Source: CBCOTE01 sp965112965 (lineage in GTDB: Bacteria > Desulfobacterota > Desulfovibrionia > Desulfovibrionales > Desulfovibrionaceae). Taken from it: a stretch of DNA of 64,000 nt. The translations under genes were made by a program, and so were the position numbers. The DNA is taken from contig CBCOTE010000007.1 in NCBI GenBank assembly GCA_965112965.1, forward strand, positions 71,646 through 135,645. Reading direction: 5' to 3'. The notes beneath the pieces are model-generated. The model was not told the origin of the DNA, searched no databases, and saw nothing but the letters and a program-made list of their open reading frames with translations. Below are positions 1 to 9,458 of this stretch, one piece after another; within the stretch, counting starts at the first letter, position 1, and each line of letters opens with the position of its first letter.

Positions 1-111
1 GCTGTGTTAGACGGTAAGCTCAGCAAGCTTATTCGCGATTTCCTCTTTCACCTTCATACCAAAAAAAAATTAATCCCGCAGCCCGGTCCCAGCCCGTCCA
101 ACCAGCCTTGA
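1..111 (+). CDS. C-terminal end of an unidentified gene (runs off the left edge)
   Basis: Frame 1 is open from the first base to a TGA at 109-111, giving a 36-residue tail that contains DGKLSKLIRDFLF and ends in a Pro/Ser-rich stretch. It may be the real end of a gene that starts outside the window or the remnant of one. A run of nine A at 61-69 lies inside it and is a possible slippage site. I do not recognise the family. Confidence 0.3.
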   Translation, partial: AVLDGKLSKLIRDFLFHLHTKKKLIPQPGPSPSNQP

Positions 112-309
112 CTTTAAGGCAATTTTATGGTTAAAATTGTAGTTATATGTTGGCTCATACGAGATTATAGTGCGACGCATACTCTGTCAGCCTTACCAAT
201 ACCAATAAATGTTTTTTGGTCTGACCTACAACTATAGTAGTCTGCCCTTCATAAAATAACGTAATTTTTTACCGATGATCAGAATTTCGCTACTGGGGTA
301 ACTTTTGAC

Positions 310-850
310 TTGAGCAAGGACACCACTCCATTTCTCGTTCAGCTCCAGAAACACATAGAGAAGCTAAGCTACCAGACCAAACGTAACCTCTTAATCAATC
401 CCAACAACCGCTGCATCTTCAAGCACGCCTTAGAAGTTGAACTAGCTCAGGCTCAATATCAAACTTACCACGTGGGTCTGGCCGTTATCAACCTAAACGG
501 TTTCAAAAAAATCAACGAACGCTATAACTACCCTTACGGCGACTATGTATTCGTTCGTCTAGCCTAGGCGCTCACTAGCCAAAAATACACCTACAGCTTG
601 ACTGCCTCCCCCGCCTGGACGGCGAAAAGTTTATGGTGTTCCTCGGCAATAACTTACGCAAAATCCATTCTATCCTCAACCGCTTACTCACTTCATCCAT
701 TTCGTAATTCTTCAATGAATTTAATCATCGCTTTTTTTTTAGTCACTTTATCTATCAGCATCGCCAGCATGGTCACGGCCGTAATACCGCCAAAATATTT
801 TTTTTAGCCGACCAATCTATTTACCAGGCTAGCTAATTACAAAAAATACT
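310..850 (+). pseudogene. GGDEF-domain (diguanylate cyclase) relic
   Basis: The first 85 codons read like the front of a GGDEF domain: NLLINPNNRCIFKHAL stands for the usual LTGLPNRR segment, and INLNGFKKINERYNYPYGD for the DxDxFKxxND segment. A stop follows at 565-567. In a shifted frame at about 605-690 the sequence continues with LDGEKFMVFLGN, a decayed GGDEF signature whose first glycine is lost and whose catalytic Asp is replaced. About 740-840 gives SISIAS and ADQSIYQA, matching the end of such domains. Frames change at least twice and the active-site signature is damaged, so no cyclic-di-GMP synthesis is expected. In Desulfovibrio, as I recall, a GGDEF gene precedes flhG and an HU gene in this order. 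Confidence 0.7.
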
Positions 851-1026
851 GTTCGTCAATCTAAAATCATTAATACTACGAATCCAATCAAGACTACTGT
901 GGTTCTAGCTGACAAAAAAATATTTTCTCTTTTTTATGACCCTTTAGCCCTCCCATTGCCATCCAGACTATACCTTAAAAAGATATTCATAAAGACCAAA
1001 AAAAACCTAACTGATATATTATAAGC

Positions 1027-1760
1027 GGTAAAAGCGATATGAGCAAGACCAACATTGCTCTCAATTATATAGGCAATATCCAACTTGGACATTGCCTATA
1101 TAAAGGTAACTATCATGTGCTGTTCATAGACTGTGACTTAGACTTAGCCAATATTGATGTACTCATCGATATCGTATCAGACTACAGTCTACAGGACTTT
1201 TTAAAAACTGACCTTAAGTCAAAAGACATTATTGTAACCATTGAACCAGGCAATTTCGACTGCATCGCCGCCGCTTAAGGAGGTGCTCTTAATCCTCATA
1301 ATATGTCCTCCCCCGCTTTTCGACTGTTACGACTTCTTATATTTCGACCTCGCCGCCGGTATTTCCCATACCGTTCTCTTTTTCACGGCCATATGCCACA
1401 TATACATATAGTAACTGTCACTCTAAAGCCCACCTCTATCATCAATTCTTACGCCATTATCAAGCAAAAAAATAGCTACTCAATGGAGCATTAAAGTTTT
1501 TATATTATTGTAATATGGCTGAAATCAAGCAGAATGAAATCATAATCTTCCAACGTTTACAATGCTGCATGTAAATATTTTCTTAGCTTTTTTTCCGTCA
1601 CCTTCTTCAACACCATTCTCATGGCTGTTCTGTTATTGAGGCTGTCCACCGCCAGTTACTTCCAATAAAGCTCGCTCCTAAGTCCAGAACTGACTAAGAC
1701 ATTTTTAAAATTGCCTTAAAACTTAACCGCATCCATCGTGACACTCTTTCCAATATCGCC
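1027..1760 (+). pseudogene. flhG: flhG/fleN (MinD-like flagellar number ATPase) relic
   Basis: The Walker A segment survives as SGKSDMSKTNIALN at about 1027-1068 (ancestral form SGKGGVGKTN, with the key glycines lost). HVLFIDCDLDLANIDVLIDI and LQDFLKTDLKSKDIIV follow in one frame up to a stop at 1276-1278. The gene then continues in other frames: FDLAAGISHTVLFFTA at about 1343-1395, then VTLKPTSIINSYAIIKQ. At about 1640-1740 there is VIEAVHRQLLPIKLAPKS, which fits the C-terminal part of FlhG. FlhG is a membrane-associated ATPase that sets flagellar number together with FlhF. At least three frame changes and a dead P-loop show it is non-functional. The piece-by-piece match makes the identity secure. 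Confidence 0.8.
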
Positions 1761-2071
1761 TCTTCCCCCTGAGTCTACTTATCGGCAACGAGAATTAAGA
1801 AAGAAAAAGATAATTAAAAAAAATATAAAAAAAGAAATAAATAGAAAAAATGTATTATAAATATTTTTATTTACCTACTATTTAAAGAAATATTTTTTTA
1901 ATCGCGCTAACTTCTTAATACGAAATGTCGCATCATGTATTTAGGAAGACTAATCTTATCTTGAAAAATAGTCATGGTGGTCGGTAAATAAATAAACTAA
2001 TATTGTACAAAACGATGGAAAAAATGGATACAAAAAATTACCGCGCGACTAGTCAAAAGCTCAGGAAATGC
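1761..2071. other. AT-rich spacer without recognisable gene
   Basis: This stretch is very AT-rich with many short A and T runs. I see no coding trace on either strand apart from short chance reading frames. It separates the flhG relic from the promoter of the HU/IHF-type gene. Confidence 0.5.
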
Positions 2072-2101
2072 TTGACGAAAAATTTCATTTTTTGGCATAA
2101 T
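2072..2101 (+). promoter_or_regulatory. Sigma-70-type promoter for the HU/IHF gene
   Basis: A -35 box TTGACG at 2072-2077 (5 of 6 consensus bases) is followed after an 18-base spacer by a -10 box CATAAT at 2096-2101 (5 of 6). Transcription would begin near 2108, giving a leader of about 58 bases before the GTG start at 2166. The orientation and distance suit the downstream gene. Confidence 0.5.
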
Positions 2102-2165
2102 TAAACTATAGCGTCCAGCCACATACTTAATCCAATAATTTCTTAAAAAATCTAGAGAGGATCTT

Positions 2166-2441
2166 GTGAACAAAAGTGAACTCATCAAAATTCTAGCCGA
2201 AGAAAATGATATTCTGATCGAAGAGGCTGACACTATAGTCAACGTTTTTATCGATACTATCAAAGATTTTCTCATCAAGGGCAGCCGCGTCGAAATACGC
2301 AGTTTTGGCAGTTTTAAGATCAAGAACTATAACGGCTACGTCGGCCGCAACCCAAAGACCGGCGACATTGTCACGGTTCAACCCAAGCAACTGCCTTTCT
2401 TCCGCGTCGGCAAAGAACTTAAAGAATACATTAACCAATAA
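2166..2441 (+). CDS. HU/IHF-family DNA-binding protein (IHF-beta-like)
   Basis: The 91-residue product has the full HU/IHF fold sequence: an N-terminal MNKSELIKILAE helix, the VEIRSFGSFKIKNYNGY segment, and the DNA-contacting arm GRNPKTGDIVTVQPK, ending FFRVGKELKEYIN. Proteins of this family bend DNA as dimers and organise the nucleoid; the PKQLPFF ending resembles the IHF-beta branch more than classical HU. It starts with GTG, and the sequence GAGAGGA about 10 bases upstream is a good ribosome site. It stands alone between two eroded regions, so its upkeep is probably under selection. A second HU-type gene lies at 53062-53334. Confidence 0.9.
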   Translation: MNKSELIKILAEENDILIEEADTIVNVFIDTIKDFLIKGSRVEIRSFGSFKIKNYNGYVGRNPKTGDIVTVQPKQLPFFRVGKELKEYINQ

Positions 2442-3621
2442 CACTTTCTATATCCGGATCGTACACTTCATAAATTTTATTTTTTATAACTTAAAATTTT
2501 TATAACTATTTTAACTTCAATAAGACTTTCACGACCTTTAAACATACCACACAACAGTTCTACTTTTAGCTAATGGCTCTACTTTATTTCTCGTCGTATG
2601 TTCAAATTTTAATAGTTCTTTTGACATTACCACTCATAATAAAAACTAACATATCACCGAATTGGCCCAGAAGACTGTTGTACTTAACGACCTCTGAAAA
2701 AAAATGGTTTCAAAAAATCTATTTATCGCTAGTTAAATAAATTTTATCCTACAGCCCTAGAGCCCATACTAAAGACAAAAAAATATACCACCTCTTGTTT
2801 CAAGACTTATTTCCGGCTTGACTACCAGCACATTCACCTCATCTCAGAAAAAAAAATAAAACAGATGGTCAGCGCTATCACCACCTGCTCTTAATATTTC
2901 AAACTATTACTTCTTTGGCCGGTCTCTCTAAAACCATCCGGTGTATCGAACAAAACATAGGCATGATGGTCGCCTTCCCCCTAAAGATATTTTATAGATG
3001 AACTCATATTCGCGTAATAACTGTAACACCAAATCGTCGCCACAACTATGGCCCTACGACCACAAAATAAAGACGGTAGTGAATATAAACAACTAGGACC
3101 GAAAGATGAAGACAATTTCCTCAAAACAACCCAACCAGCCTTTCAACATCATCCCGGGCGTTGATCTCGGCCTGAGCGTAACCAACGAGGCCGCAGTTAA
3201 CGAATGCACCCATTGTGTATATATTCCTTAATACAATGGCCGTTCTCTAAATATTCTAAATATTATAAATTTGCTAAGGTCGATGTAGCCTTAAATGTCG
3301 GCTGCGTTGTATATTATTATGATATCTGGTGTTGGATGCCAAAAAAATAGCAGATAAAGCCGAGACGAAGATGCTCTTCCTCAATGCTAGAGATGAATTA
3401 TCAATCCAGCTCTTTGTCGCTTTAGATCTCAATTCCGGAGATACATAAACTAAGGCTTAGGATTGATAAAATTATTGGCAGCCTTAAAAAAATCTTTAGT
3501 CCTTCGGCTCCCAAATCTAACCAGGTCATAGTTGTGAGTACAAACTAAGGTTTAATACCAAGCAGATTTTTATTTTTTTAAACACGGCATCCATGTCACA
3601 CTATCAGCGAAAGGAATCGCT
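2442..3621 (+). other. Eroded region with traces of at least one unidentified + strand gene
   Basis: There is no intact gene here. Between about 3125 and 3620 several plus-strand blocks read like protein in changing frames: FNIIPGVDLGLSVTNEAA near 3145, then a block near 3350-3450 containing LFLNARDELSIQLFVALDL, then KIIGSLKKIFSPSAPKSNQ near 3465-3525, then KHGIHVTLSAKG just before dapF. This suggests a decayed gene that once preceded dapF. I could not identify it. The part from 2442 to 3100 shows nothing convincing. Confidence 0.45.
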
Positions 3622-4518
3622 ATGAACTATTCTGCCTGTAATATCAATAATGCTAACCACTATCAGTTCCTGGGCACTCCCTTTATCCCTTTTTTTAAAA
3701 TGCAAGGCTGCGGTAATGACTTCGTGCTCATTGACAACCGTGAACTTCAGGTACCCGTGACGGCCATGGCCGACTGGGCTCGAGCTGTTTGTCCCCGTGC
3801 CATAGCCGTGGGTGCCGACGGATTGATTTTTCTAGAACGGACTGAACCAGGGCACGCCGCGGACTACCGCTGGCATTTCTATAACGCCGACGGCTCTCGT
3901 GCTGAAATGTGCGGCAACGCCTCTCGCTGTGCCGCCCGTCTGGCTGTATGGCTAGGATTGGCCGGTCCAGAGCATGTACTCGACACTGATGCCGGCCCCA
4001 TCCGCGTTAGAGTGGCCGTAGATTCGGACGTAGTGCGCGTCCAACTTACCGACTATACAGATCTGAATTTATCTACTTGTCTACGGCTGCACAACCAGGA
4101 TTTTGTAGTCCATTTCGTAAATACTGGTGTACCGCATGCACTGGTCCTACTGGAGTCTACAGCAGACCTGGCCACTCTTGATATAAAAACCTACGGCCCG
4201 GCCCTACGTCAGCATCAATATTTTAACCCAGAGGGCATCAACGCTAACTTTGGCTACGTCACGGACTACAAAAATATACTCTTACGTACTTTTGAACGCG
4301 GGGTGGAAGGCGAAACCCTCGCCTGCGGCACGGGCGCCGCAGCTGCTGTAGTCATTGGCCATGCTCTGGGCCTGACCGACACGCATGTAGCAGTCACGAC
4401 TAGCGGTGGAGAAATCATGAACATTATCGTAAAAAATCTTACGACATATATTGAAGGCCGCGCAGTCTTAGTCTATGTAGGACAAATATTGTTAACCACT
4501 CTTGGGCTTTCCCTGTGA
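3622..4518 (+). CDS. dapF: Diaminopimelate epimerase
   Basis: DapF interconverts LL- and meso-diaminopimelate in the cytoplasm, the step before lysine and peptidoglycan cross-links. Both halves of the pseudo-symmetric fold are present: KMQGCGNDFVLID near residues 27-38, NADGSRAEMCGN with catalytic Cys97, and ERGVEGETLACGTGAA with catalytic Cys235. Length is 298 aa, slightly over the usual 275-285 because about 20 residues precede the conserved start. The ATG at 3622 has AAAGGA 9 bases upstream, but that N-terminal extension may be ex-spacer. One unusual point is MCGNAS where relatives have MCGNG, a Gly-to-Ala change beside the catalytic Cys. dapA follows 80 bases downstream, so the two probably share a transcript. 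Confidence 0.95.
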   Translation: MNYSACNINNANHYQFLGTPFIPFFKMQGCGNDFVLIDNRELQVPVTAMADWARAVCPRAIAVGADGLIFLERTEPGHAADYRWHFYNADGSRAEMCGNASRCAARLAVWLGLAGPEHVLDTDAGPIRVRVAVDSDVVRVQLTDYTDLNLSTCLRLHNQDFVVHFVNTGVPHALVLLESTADLATLDIKTYGPALRQHQYFNPEGINANFGYVTDYKNILLRTFERGVEGETLACGTGAAAAVVIGHALGLTDTHVAVTTSGGEIMNIIVKNLTTYIEGRAVLVYVGQILLTTLGLSL

Positions 4519-4598
4519 TCATTATAGCCTATATACTATGGCCTTTCTATAACCTAATCGAACTCATCCAACAAAAAACTATCTAAAGGAGGCCGATC

Positions 4599-5480
4599 AT
4601 GCAGTTTATAGGCGTCCTGACTGCCCTGGTTACCCCTTTTCGCAATATGTCCGTCGATGAAGAGGCCTACCGCAACCACATCGAATGGCAGATCGAGCAG
4701 GGCATCCACGGAATGGTACCCTGTGGCACAACTGGCGAGTCCGCCACTCTCTCCCACGACGAACACAAACAAGTCATCAATATCTGTGTGGATCAAGTTA
4801 AAGGCCGTGTCCCCGTGCTTGCCGGAGCTGGATCTAACAATACCACTGAATCTATTGAACTAGCCAAACATGCAAAAAGAGCTGGCGCTGACGGCTTACT
4901 GCTCATCACTCCTTATTACAATAAACCAACGCAAGAAGGACTCATCGCACACTACAGGGCTATTTCCGCGGCGGTTAAAATGCCTTGCGTCTTATATAAC
5001 GTACCCAGTCGTACCAGCTTGAACCTACTACCCACAACTGTAGCTCGTATAGCCTGGAAAATTCCAGAAGTAGTTGGCATCAAAGAAGCCACTGGCGACC
5101 TTAAGCAAGTTTCAGAAATAGTGGAATCCTGCCCTCCTGGTTTTCAGGTTATCTCGGGTGATGATTTTACTATCCTTCCTATTCTAGCTGTAGGTGGCTG
5201 CGGCGTTATCTCCGTAGTCTCCAACATTGTACCGGCCTTAGTGATATCCCTATACAATGCCTTCACTGTCAGCGACCTGGTTCGAGCTCGTCAAGTCCAT
5301 TATGAACTAAGCCCCTTGTCTCGAGCCATGTTCATTGAGACCAATCCAGCCTCAGTTAAGACTGCTCTAGCTCTCATGGGCCGCATGCAGCCAGATCTAC
5401 GCTTGCCGCTAGTGGCGCTGACCCAGGCCAATACCGAAAATCTCAAACAAATTCTAGACAGTATCGGACTACTAACCTAG
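4599..5480 (+). CDS. dapA: 4-hydroxy-tetrahydrodipicolinate synthase
   Basis: DapA condenses pyruvate with aspartate semialdehyde, the first committed step to diaminopimelate and lysine. The 293-residue protein is full length, a TIM barrel with PCGTTGES near residue 41 (pyruvate/threonine site), LITPYYNKPTQEGL near 102, the catalytic tyrosine in YNVPSRT (Tyr133) with Arg138, and the Schiff-base lysine in GIKEATGD (Lys162). A strong ribosome site AAAGGAGG lies 7-8 bases before the ATG. It follows dapF closely, and with lysC at 44917 it indicates that the lysine branch is kept. Confidence 0.97.
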   Translation: MQFIGVLTALVTPFRNMSVDEEAYRNHIEWQIEQGIHGMVPCGTTGESATLSHDEHKQVINICVDQVKGRVPVLAGAGSNNTTESIELAKHAKRAGADGLLLITPYYNKPTQEGLIAHYRAISAAVKMPCVLYNVPSRTSLNLLPTTVARIAWKIPEVVGIKEATGDLKQVSEIVESCPPGFQVISGDDFTILPILAVGGCGVISVVSNIVPALVISLYNAFTVSDLVRARQVHYELSPLSRAMFIETNPASVKTALALMGRMQPDLRLPLVALTQANTENLKQILDSIGLLT

Positions 5481-6565
5481 GTGTCTGCATCCGCTCTGCT
5501 TGAGCCACATATCTTCCCGTCCGCTGTCCACGATTAATATCTGGCTACGTTGCCGGTTTCTATTCTACTACTGCTGCTAATAGCTCCGTCCACCTTATGT
5601 AGTACATACTATTTCATCCATTGACAAAAAACTTATCACCATCTTCACCCTAACACAGCATCTATAGCTACATAATTGCCCACTTAAGACACAGCGGTTT
5701 TTATATATTGTATACCGGATAGATCGGTACCAAAAAAAATTATTCCACCAATTTCTACACCCTTAACTTTCTCTATCTACATATAACTAAAACGCATCAT
5801 CGAAACCTTGCTAGACAAATCGACTATGGCAATGCAAGATCCACTAGTAGCTGAATCTGGTAGCTCAAGAGCAACCTATACGTCACACGACCCACCCCAT
5901 AAGGTAATCTCCTCGTTGACTATACGACAGAAGAACCATTCTAAACTACCAGGAATACTATATTTTATACTATCAAATATAGCCTTGAAAATCACCATAC
6001 GGCCCCCCCTACCTGATCGACAAAATTATCATGACTGCCTCGGAACTAGTCACTGATATTATTATTAAAATTTATTACACAGCCCAAACTTCGCCAGAGC
6101 TCTCCCGACATTCATATGCCTATTATCATGAATTTAATACGTTCTCTTTATATGGCCTACCCCTTCCTTATACCTCTCAACTACTAGCCAAAGTCATCAT
6201 CTCCAAATACATATAGTCGCTGCCTGCATAACCTTAGTTACGCTTTTAGATAAAACCAAAACTATCTTTTTCCTTATAAAAAGTCTATATATTATTCTAT
6301 TAAACTATGATATTGTCGAAATTTTTTTAGCTATAGCTATGGTCTTAGCGCAAACACTCTTCCCTGCGTTAGATTTATCATTATCAACACCTCCTATGAC
6401 GACAATCTCACACTGATACGTAAATGTAACCATGGCTTGGCTAAACTACTTTAAAGAAAAAATATTTTATAAAAGTTTCCGTTTGACGCGTTTCTCATCC
6501 CATATGCCACTATAAGTACCCACGCATGACTTATTCTAGGCGCGGACGCTTATGGTGGCAGAGAG
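5481..6565. other. Eroded intergenic region between dapA and ppaC
   Basis: About 1.1 kb without an intact gene, lying between two convergent units. Short plus-strand readings appear (for example around 5808-6056 and 6031-6216, and IINTSYDDNLTLIRK near 6377-6420), suggesting former coding DNA. None matches a family I can name. There are several A7-A8 runs. Confidence 0.45.
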
Positions 6566-7483
6566 TTAGCTAGCAAAGACCTTTTCAAGTTTAGGTACGA
6601 CATCTTTTTTACGAGAAAGCACACCGGGCAACCAAACAGATTTACCACTGGCAGTGTGGAAGGCTTTATGAACCACAGCGGAATCTTCTGAAACGATAAG
6701 CATCTCAGTGCCTTCTTTTATAATATCTGTCAGCATCAATAAAACGGAGTGGCGACCATCATCCTTTATTTTTTGAATTTCTTTGAATAAGTCGTCCTTA
6801 ATATTTTCGAAGATGGACAGGTCGACCACTTCCAGCTGGCCGATACCGACCTTCTTGCCGCTCATATTGAAATCTTTGTAGTCACGGAATATTAGCTCAT
6901 TAATCAGTGTACCAGATATAGCGCTCTTAACTAAGAACATCTCCATACCTAGAGCCATAAAGTCAGATATATCGCAAGTTTTTGCCAGAAACTCGACAGC
7001 AGATTTGTCCTGAGCGGTGTAGGTGGGAGACTTGAAGAGCACAGTGTCAGATAAAATCGCGCATATTAAGGCACCAGCAATATTTTTTGGAATTTCAATA
7101 CCATAGTACTTATACGCAAGATAAATAATGGTACCGGTGCAGCCTACTGGGGCCACCCACATCTCAAGTGGGCTCGAAGTAGTTAAATCACCCAACTTAT
7201 GATGATCGTATACAGCCAGTATTTTAGCCTGTTTAATATCATTTGGTAGTTGAGCCAAATCTGAGGTATCCACGACCATAACTCTTTGGCTAGCCACGGA
7301 ACTAATAACTTCAGGTGCGGCCAAACCAAACCTATTTAATACGAAGGAAGTCTCTGGATTTACCGGACCTAACGAATAAGGCTTAGTAGCCTGGCTAAGC
7401 TTAATTTTTAAATCAGCTAAAGCAATGGCCGAAATAATAGTATCGGTATCCGGACATTTATGTCCAAAAACTAAAATCGACAT
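6566..7483 (-). CDS. ppaC: Manganese-dependent inorganic pyrophosphatase (family II)
   Basis: This DHH-family enzyme hydrolyses pyrophosphate and so pulls biosynthetic reactions forward. In sulfate reducers it also removes the pyrophosphate made by ATP sulfurylase. Metal ligands are visible in FGHKCPDTDTI (His8, Asp12, Asp14), in a VVDTSDL segment, in the DHH signature YDHHKLGDL, and in ILSDTVLFKSPT. The C-terminal substrate motif SRKKDVVP is intact. It has 305 residues, a normal length. The ATG lies just downstream of an AT-rich leader. In Desulfovibrio the gene sits next to the PTS/rapZ/rpoN cluster, as here. Confidence 0.97.
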   Translation of the reverse strand: MSILVFGHKCPDTDTIISAIALADLKIKLSQATKPYSLGPVNPETSFVLNRFGLAAPEVISSVASQRVMVVDTSDLAQLPNDIKQAKILAVYDHHKLGDLTTSSPLEMWVAPVGCTGTIIYLAYKYYGIEIPKNIAGALICAILSDTVLFKSPTYTAQDKSAVEFLAKTCDISDFMALGMEMFLVKSAISGTLINELIFRDYKDFNMSGKKVGIGQLEVVDLSIFENIKDDLFKEIQKIKDDGRHSVLLMLTDIIKEGTEMLIVSEDSAVVHKAFHTASGKSVWLPGVLSRKKDVVPKLEKVFAS

Positions 7484-7517
7484 ATTAAACTTTCATATAA
7501 AGATTTACTAAATGTAA

Positions 7518-7545
7518 GTACAGTGTCGAATCTTGTTCTTGTCAA
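7518..7545 (-). promoter_or_regulatory. Possible promoter for ppaC
   Basis: On the minus strand a perfect -35 box TTGACA (plus 7540-7545) stands upstream of a weak -10 candidate TGTACT (plus 7518-7523), about 16 bases apart. The start codon of ppaC follows 35 bases downstream. The -10 match is poor, so this is tentative. Confidence 0.25.
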
Positions 7546-7644
7546 AAAAATTAGCTTATATAACATAAGCTCTCAAGAGCACCAAAGACTTTATACATTT
7601 TTTTGTGTAAAGTAAAAAAATTGATGACTAGTTACCGCAACTGT

Positions 7645-8358
7645 TTATGTACGGCAAAGAATACCCAACAATACTATAAGAGTTATGCCAACAACTACAG
7701 TGGCGTAAAAACTCCAAATCCGTAAGGATAAAAGAGGGCCGATAGTAGCTAGAAACCAAAGGTGTCCCCATTCCAAAGGTAAATGTAGGGCCAGGAGTCC
7801 ATCCAGAATCTTCAGGTAGTCTAAGATACCTATGCAGGTCAATAGAACGACGCCAAAAAAGACAAGGTTGCAGCCAAAAATTTGAAGTAGGGATATGACG
7901 ATGAGTCGTTCTGGGGAGCCAACATCCGATATAGTCCGATGGGATTTACGTGCCCAGCGTACGAGAGCATTATATCCGGAATCTTGCCATCGGCGTTGAC
8001 AAATCTCTAGGCGGGCGCCAATTAAGGCCATAGGAATGCCTATAATTAAAGGCAAAACAATGGTCCGCGCTTCGACTAGTCCAAAATATTCAGTGAGTCC
8101 CAAAGCTAGACAGGTAGAGAGAACGGAGTTGGGTGGGACAAAGGTGCCGGCGGAAAATTGATCAAGCCAAATAAGCTCATAGAATATCGTGATGCCTAAG
8201 CCTTCCTGCCACCGGCCCGTGACTGCGCCGAAGCTGAGGCCCAGAGCTAGAGGGCGATCTATGATACCTAGGTTCAGGGCAAAACGGCAAGTCGCTAAAA
8301 AAGCAAATAAAACAGAGATCAAAATTAAAAACTGGTCGGGCATGACGTAAAGATTCAT
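7645..8358 (-). CDS. PTS mannose/fructose/sorbose-type EIIC membrane component
   Basis: This is a hydrophobic protein of about 237 aa with several membrane segments and the EIIC-Sor signature: GAVTGRW, ELIWLDQF and VPPNSVLSTCLALG. EIIC forms the membrane part of mannose-family phosphotransferase systems. The best start is the ATG at 8356-8358: it lies 7 bases after the stop of EIIB with GGTGGTGA upstream. The reading frame continues 20 codons further up but would overlap EIIB. No EIID partner gene is present in the window. In Desulfovibrio this small PTS set next to rapZ and rpoN may act more in regulation than in sugar uptake, which is inference. Confidence 0.8.
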   Translation of the reverse strand: MNLYVMPDQFLILISVLFAFLATCRFALNLGIIDRPLALGLSFGAVTGRWQEGLGITIFYELIWLDQFSAGTFVPPNSVLSTCLALGLTEYFGLVEARTIVLPLIIGIPMALIGARLEICQRRWQDSGYNALVRWARKSHRTISDVGSPERLIVISLLQIFGCNLVFFGVVLLTCIGILDYLKILDGLLALHLPLEWGHLWFLATIGPLLSLRIWSFYATVVVGITLIVLLGILCRT

Positions 8359-8365
8359 AACCAAA

Positions 8366-8836
8366 TCACCACCAGGATCTAATATAGGCCGGTTCACTGG
8401 GAATACACCGAAAGTCAAGCTCTACCCTCAAAGAAATAAAACGCCGCAGACATAATTCATCCTCAGCAGAAAGGGCTACGTGTGCGCAGAGTTGGCGTTT
8501 ACCTGGGCCGTAATGGATATTACCAATATTGACGGACTCCATAGCTAAACCGTCCTCAAAGGCACGCAATGCATCACAACAGCTGGCAAATAGTACCAAA
8601 AGCTGAGAATGCTCTATTACCCGGCAACATTCAGAGACAAAGAATGATACCTTATCTACCTCTACGAAGGTCGTACCGATCCCAGCCGGAACAGCTAAGG
8701 ACATAATCTCCTGCCTGATGATATCGACAGACAGCTCGTCGTTGGCCACAATAAGTAACCTTGATCCAGCAAATGGAATCCACGTTTCGATGATCTGCCC
8801 ATGGATGAGCCGATTATCTACCCGCGCCAAGAACAT
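8366..8836 (-). CDS. PTS mannose/fructose/sorbose-type EIIB component
   Basis: EIIB carries the phosphate from EIIA to the substrate. The protein starts MFLARVDNRLIHGQI, where the His of RLIHGQ is the phosphorylated residue of this family; NIGNIHYGPGKR later is also typical. I choose the ATG at 8836 because AAGGAAAGGA lies just upstream. The longer reading from 8881 adds 15 poor residues and would overlap EIIA. Length is 156 aa, normal for the domain. The stop TGA is followed 7 bases later by EIIC. Confidence 0.85.
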   Translation of the reverse strand: MFLARVDNRLIHGQIIETWIPFAGSRLLIVANDELSVDIIRQEIMSLAVPAGIGTTFVEVDKVSFFVSECCRVIEHSQLLVLFASCCDALRAFEDGLAMESVNIGNIHYGPGKRQLCAHVALSAEDELCLRRFISLRVELDFRCIPSEPAYIRSWW

Positions 8837-8858
8837 ACCTATCCTTTCCTTTTCGTCT

Positions 8859-9395
8859 CTACTCAACTCTGAGTCGAGCACGTAAGAGCTCCCCAGCCAC
8901 TACAATACCCTGACACCCAGCTTTTTTAGCCTCCTGGGCAAGCTTAGCTAGGGGCATTTGTCGACTGCCCAATATCTTGAGGAGCATAGGCAAATTGACG
9001 CCTGTTAGTACCTCTAGCCGGCCACTTCCTAGCAGAGATAGACTCAAGTTAGTGGGAGTGCCGCCAAACATATCTGTAAGCAAGAGCACGCCAGCACCGA
9101 CATCACAGCCTAATATAGCTTGCTTGAGCGTAACTAATATTTCAGCCACCTCGCAGCTGGCATCTACGCTCACTGTACCCACGCACTCCTGGGGGCCCAA
9201 GATGAGTTCTGCAGTTTGAAGCAAGCGTAAACCGTAGTCACTATGCGTCACCAGGACGACGCCTACGTTACCGTCTCTATTATCTGTAACAGTAGCTTGG
9301 GCAACCGATTCGACAGAGAACGGTCTGAACTCATGCTTACGTCCCGCAATTTTGGTCTGTATATCCTTGTTCCCCATGCCTTTCCCCATGCCCAT
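8859..9395 (-). CDS. PTS mannose-type EIIA component
   Basis: The catalytic segment VVLVTHSDYGLRLLQTAELI holds the phospho-acceptor His51, and LLTDMFGGTPTNLSL is the second family signature. EIIA takes phosphate from HPr and hands it to EIIB. About 43 residues precede the usual start of the fold, including MGMGKGMGNK. There is no start codon next to the conserved part, so either the extension is translated or the original start was lost. It lies between EIIB and rapZ on the same strand. Confidence 0.85.
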   Translation of the reverse strand: MGMGKGMGNKDIQTKIAGRKHEFRPFSVESVAQATVTDNRDGNVGVVLVTHSDYGLRLLQTAELILGPQECVGTVSVDASCEVAEILVTLKQAILGCDVGAGVLLLTDMFGGTPTNLSLSLLGSGRLEVLTGVNLPMLLKILGSRQMPLAKLAQEAKKAGCQGIVVAGELLRARLRVE

Positions 9396-9458
9396 CGCTA
9401 CCGACCTTGCCCCGCCGTAACGGAAAGTTATCGGACTATGCGAGATACATTTTTATAA

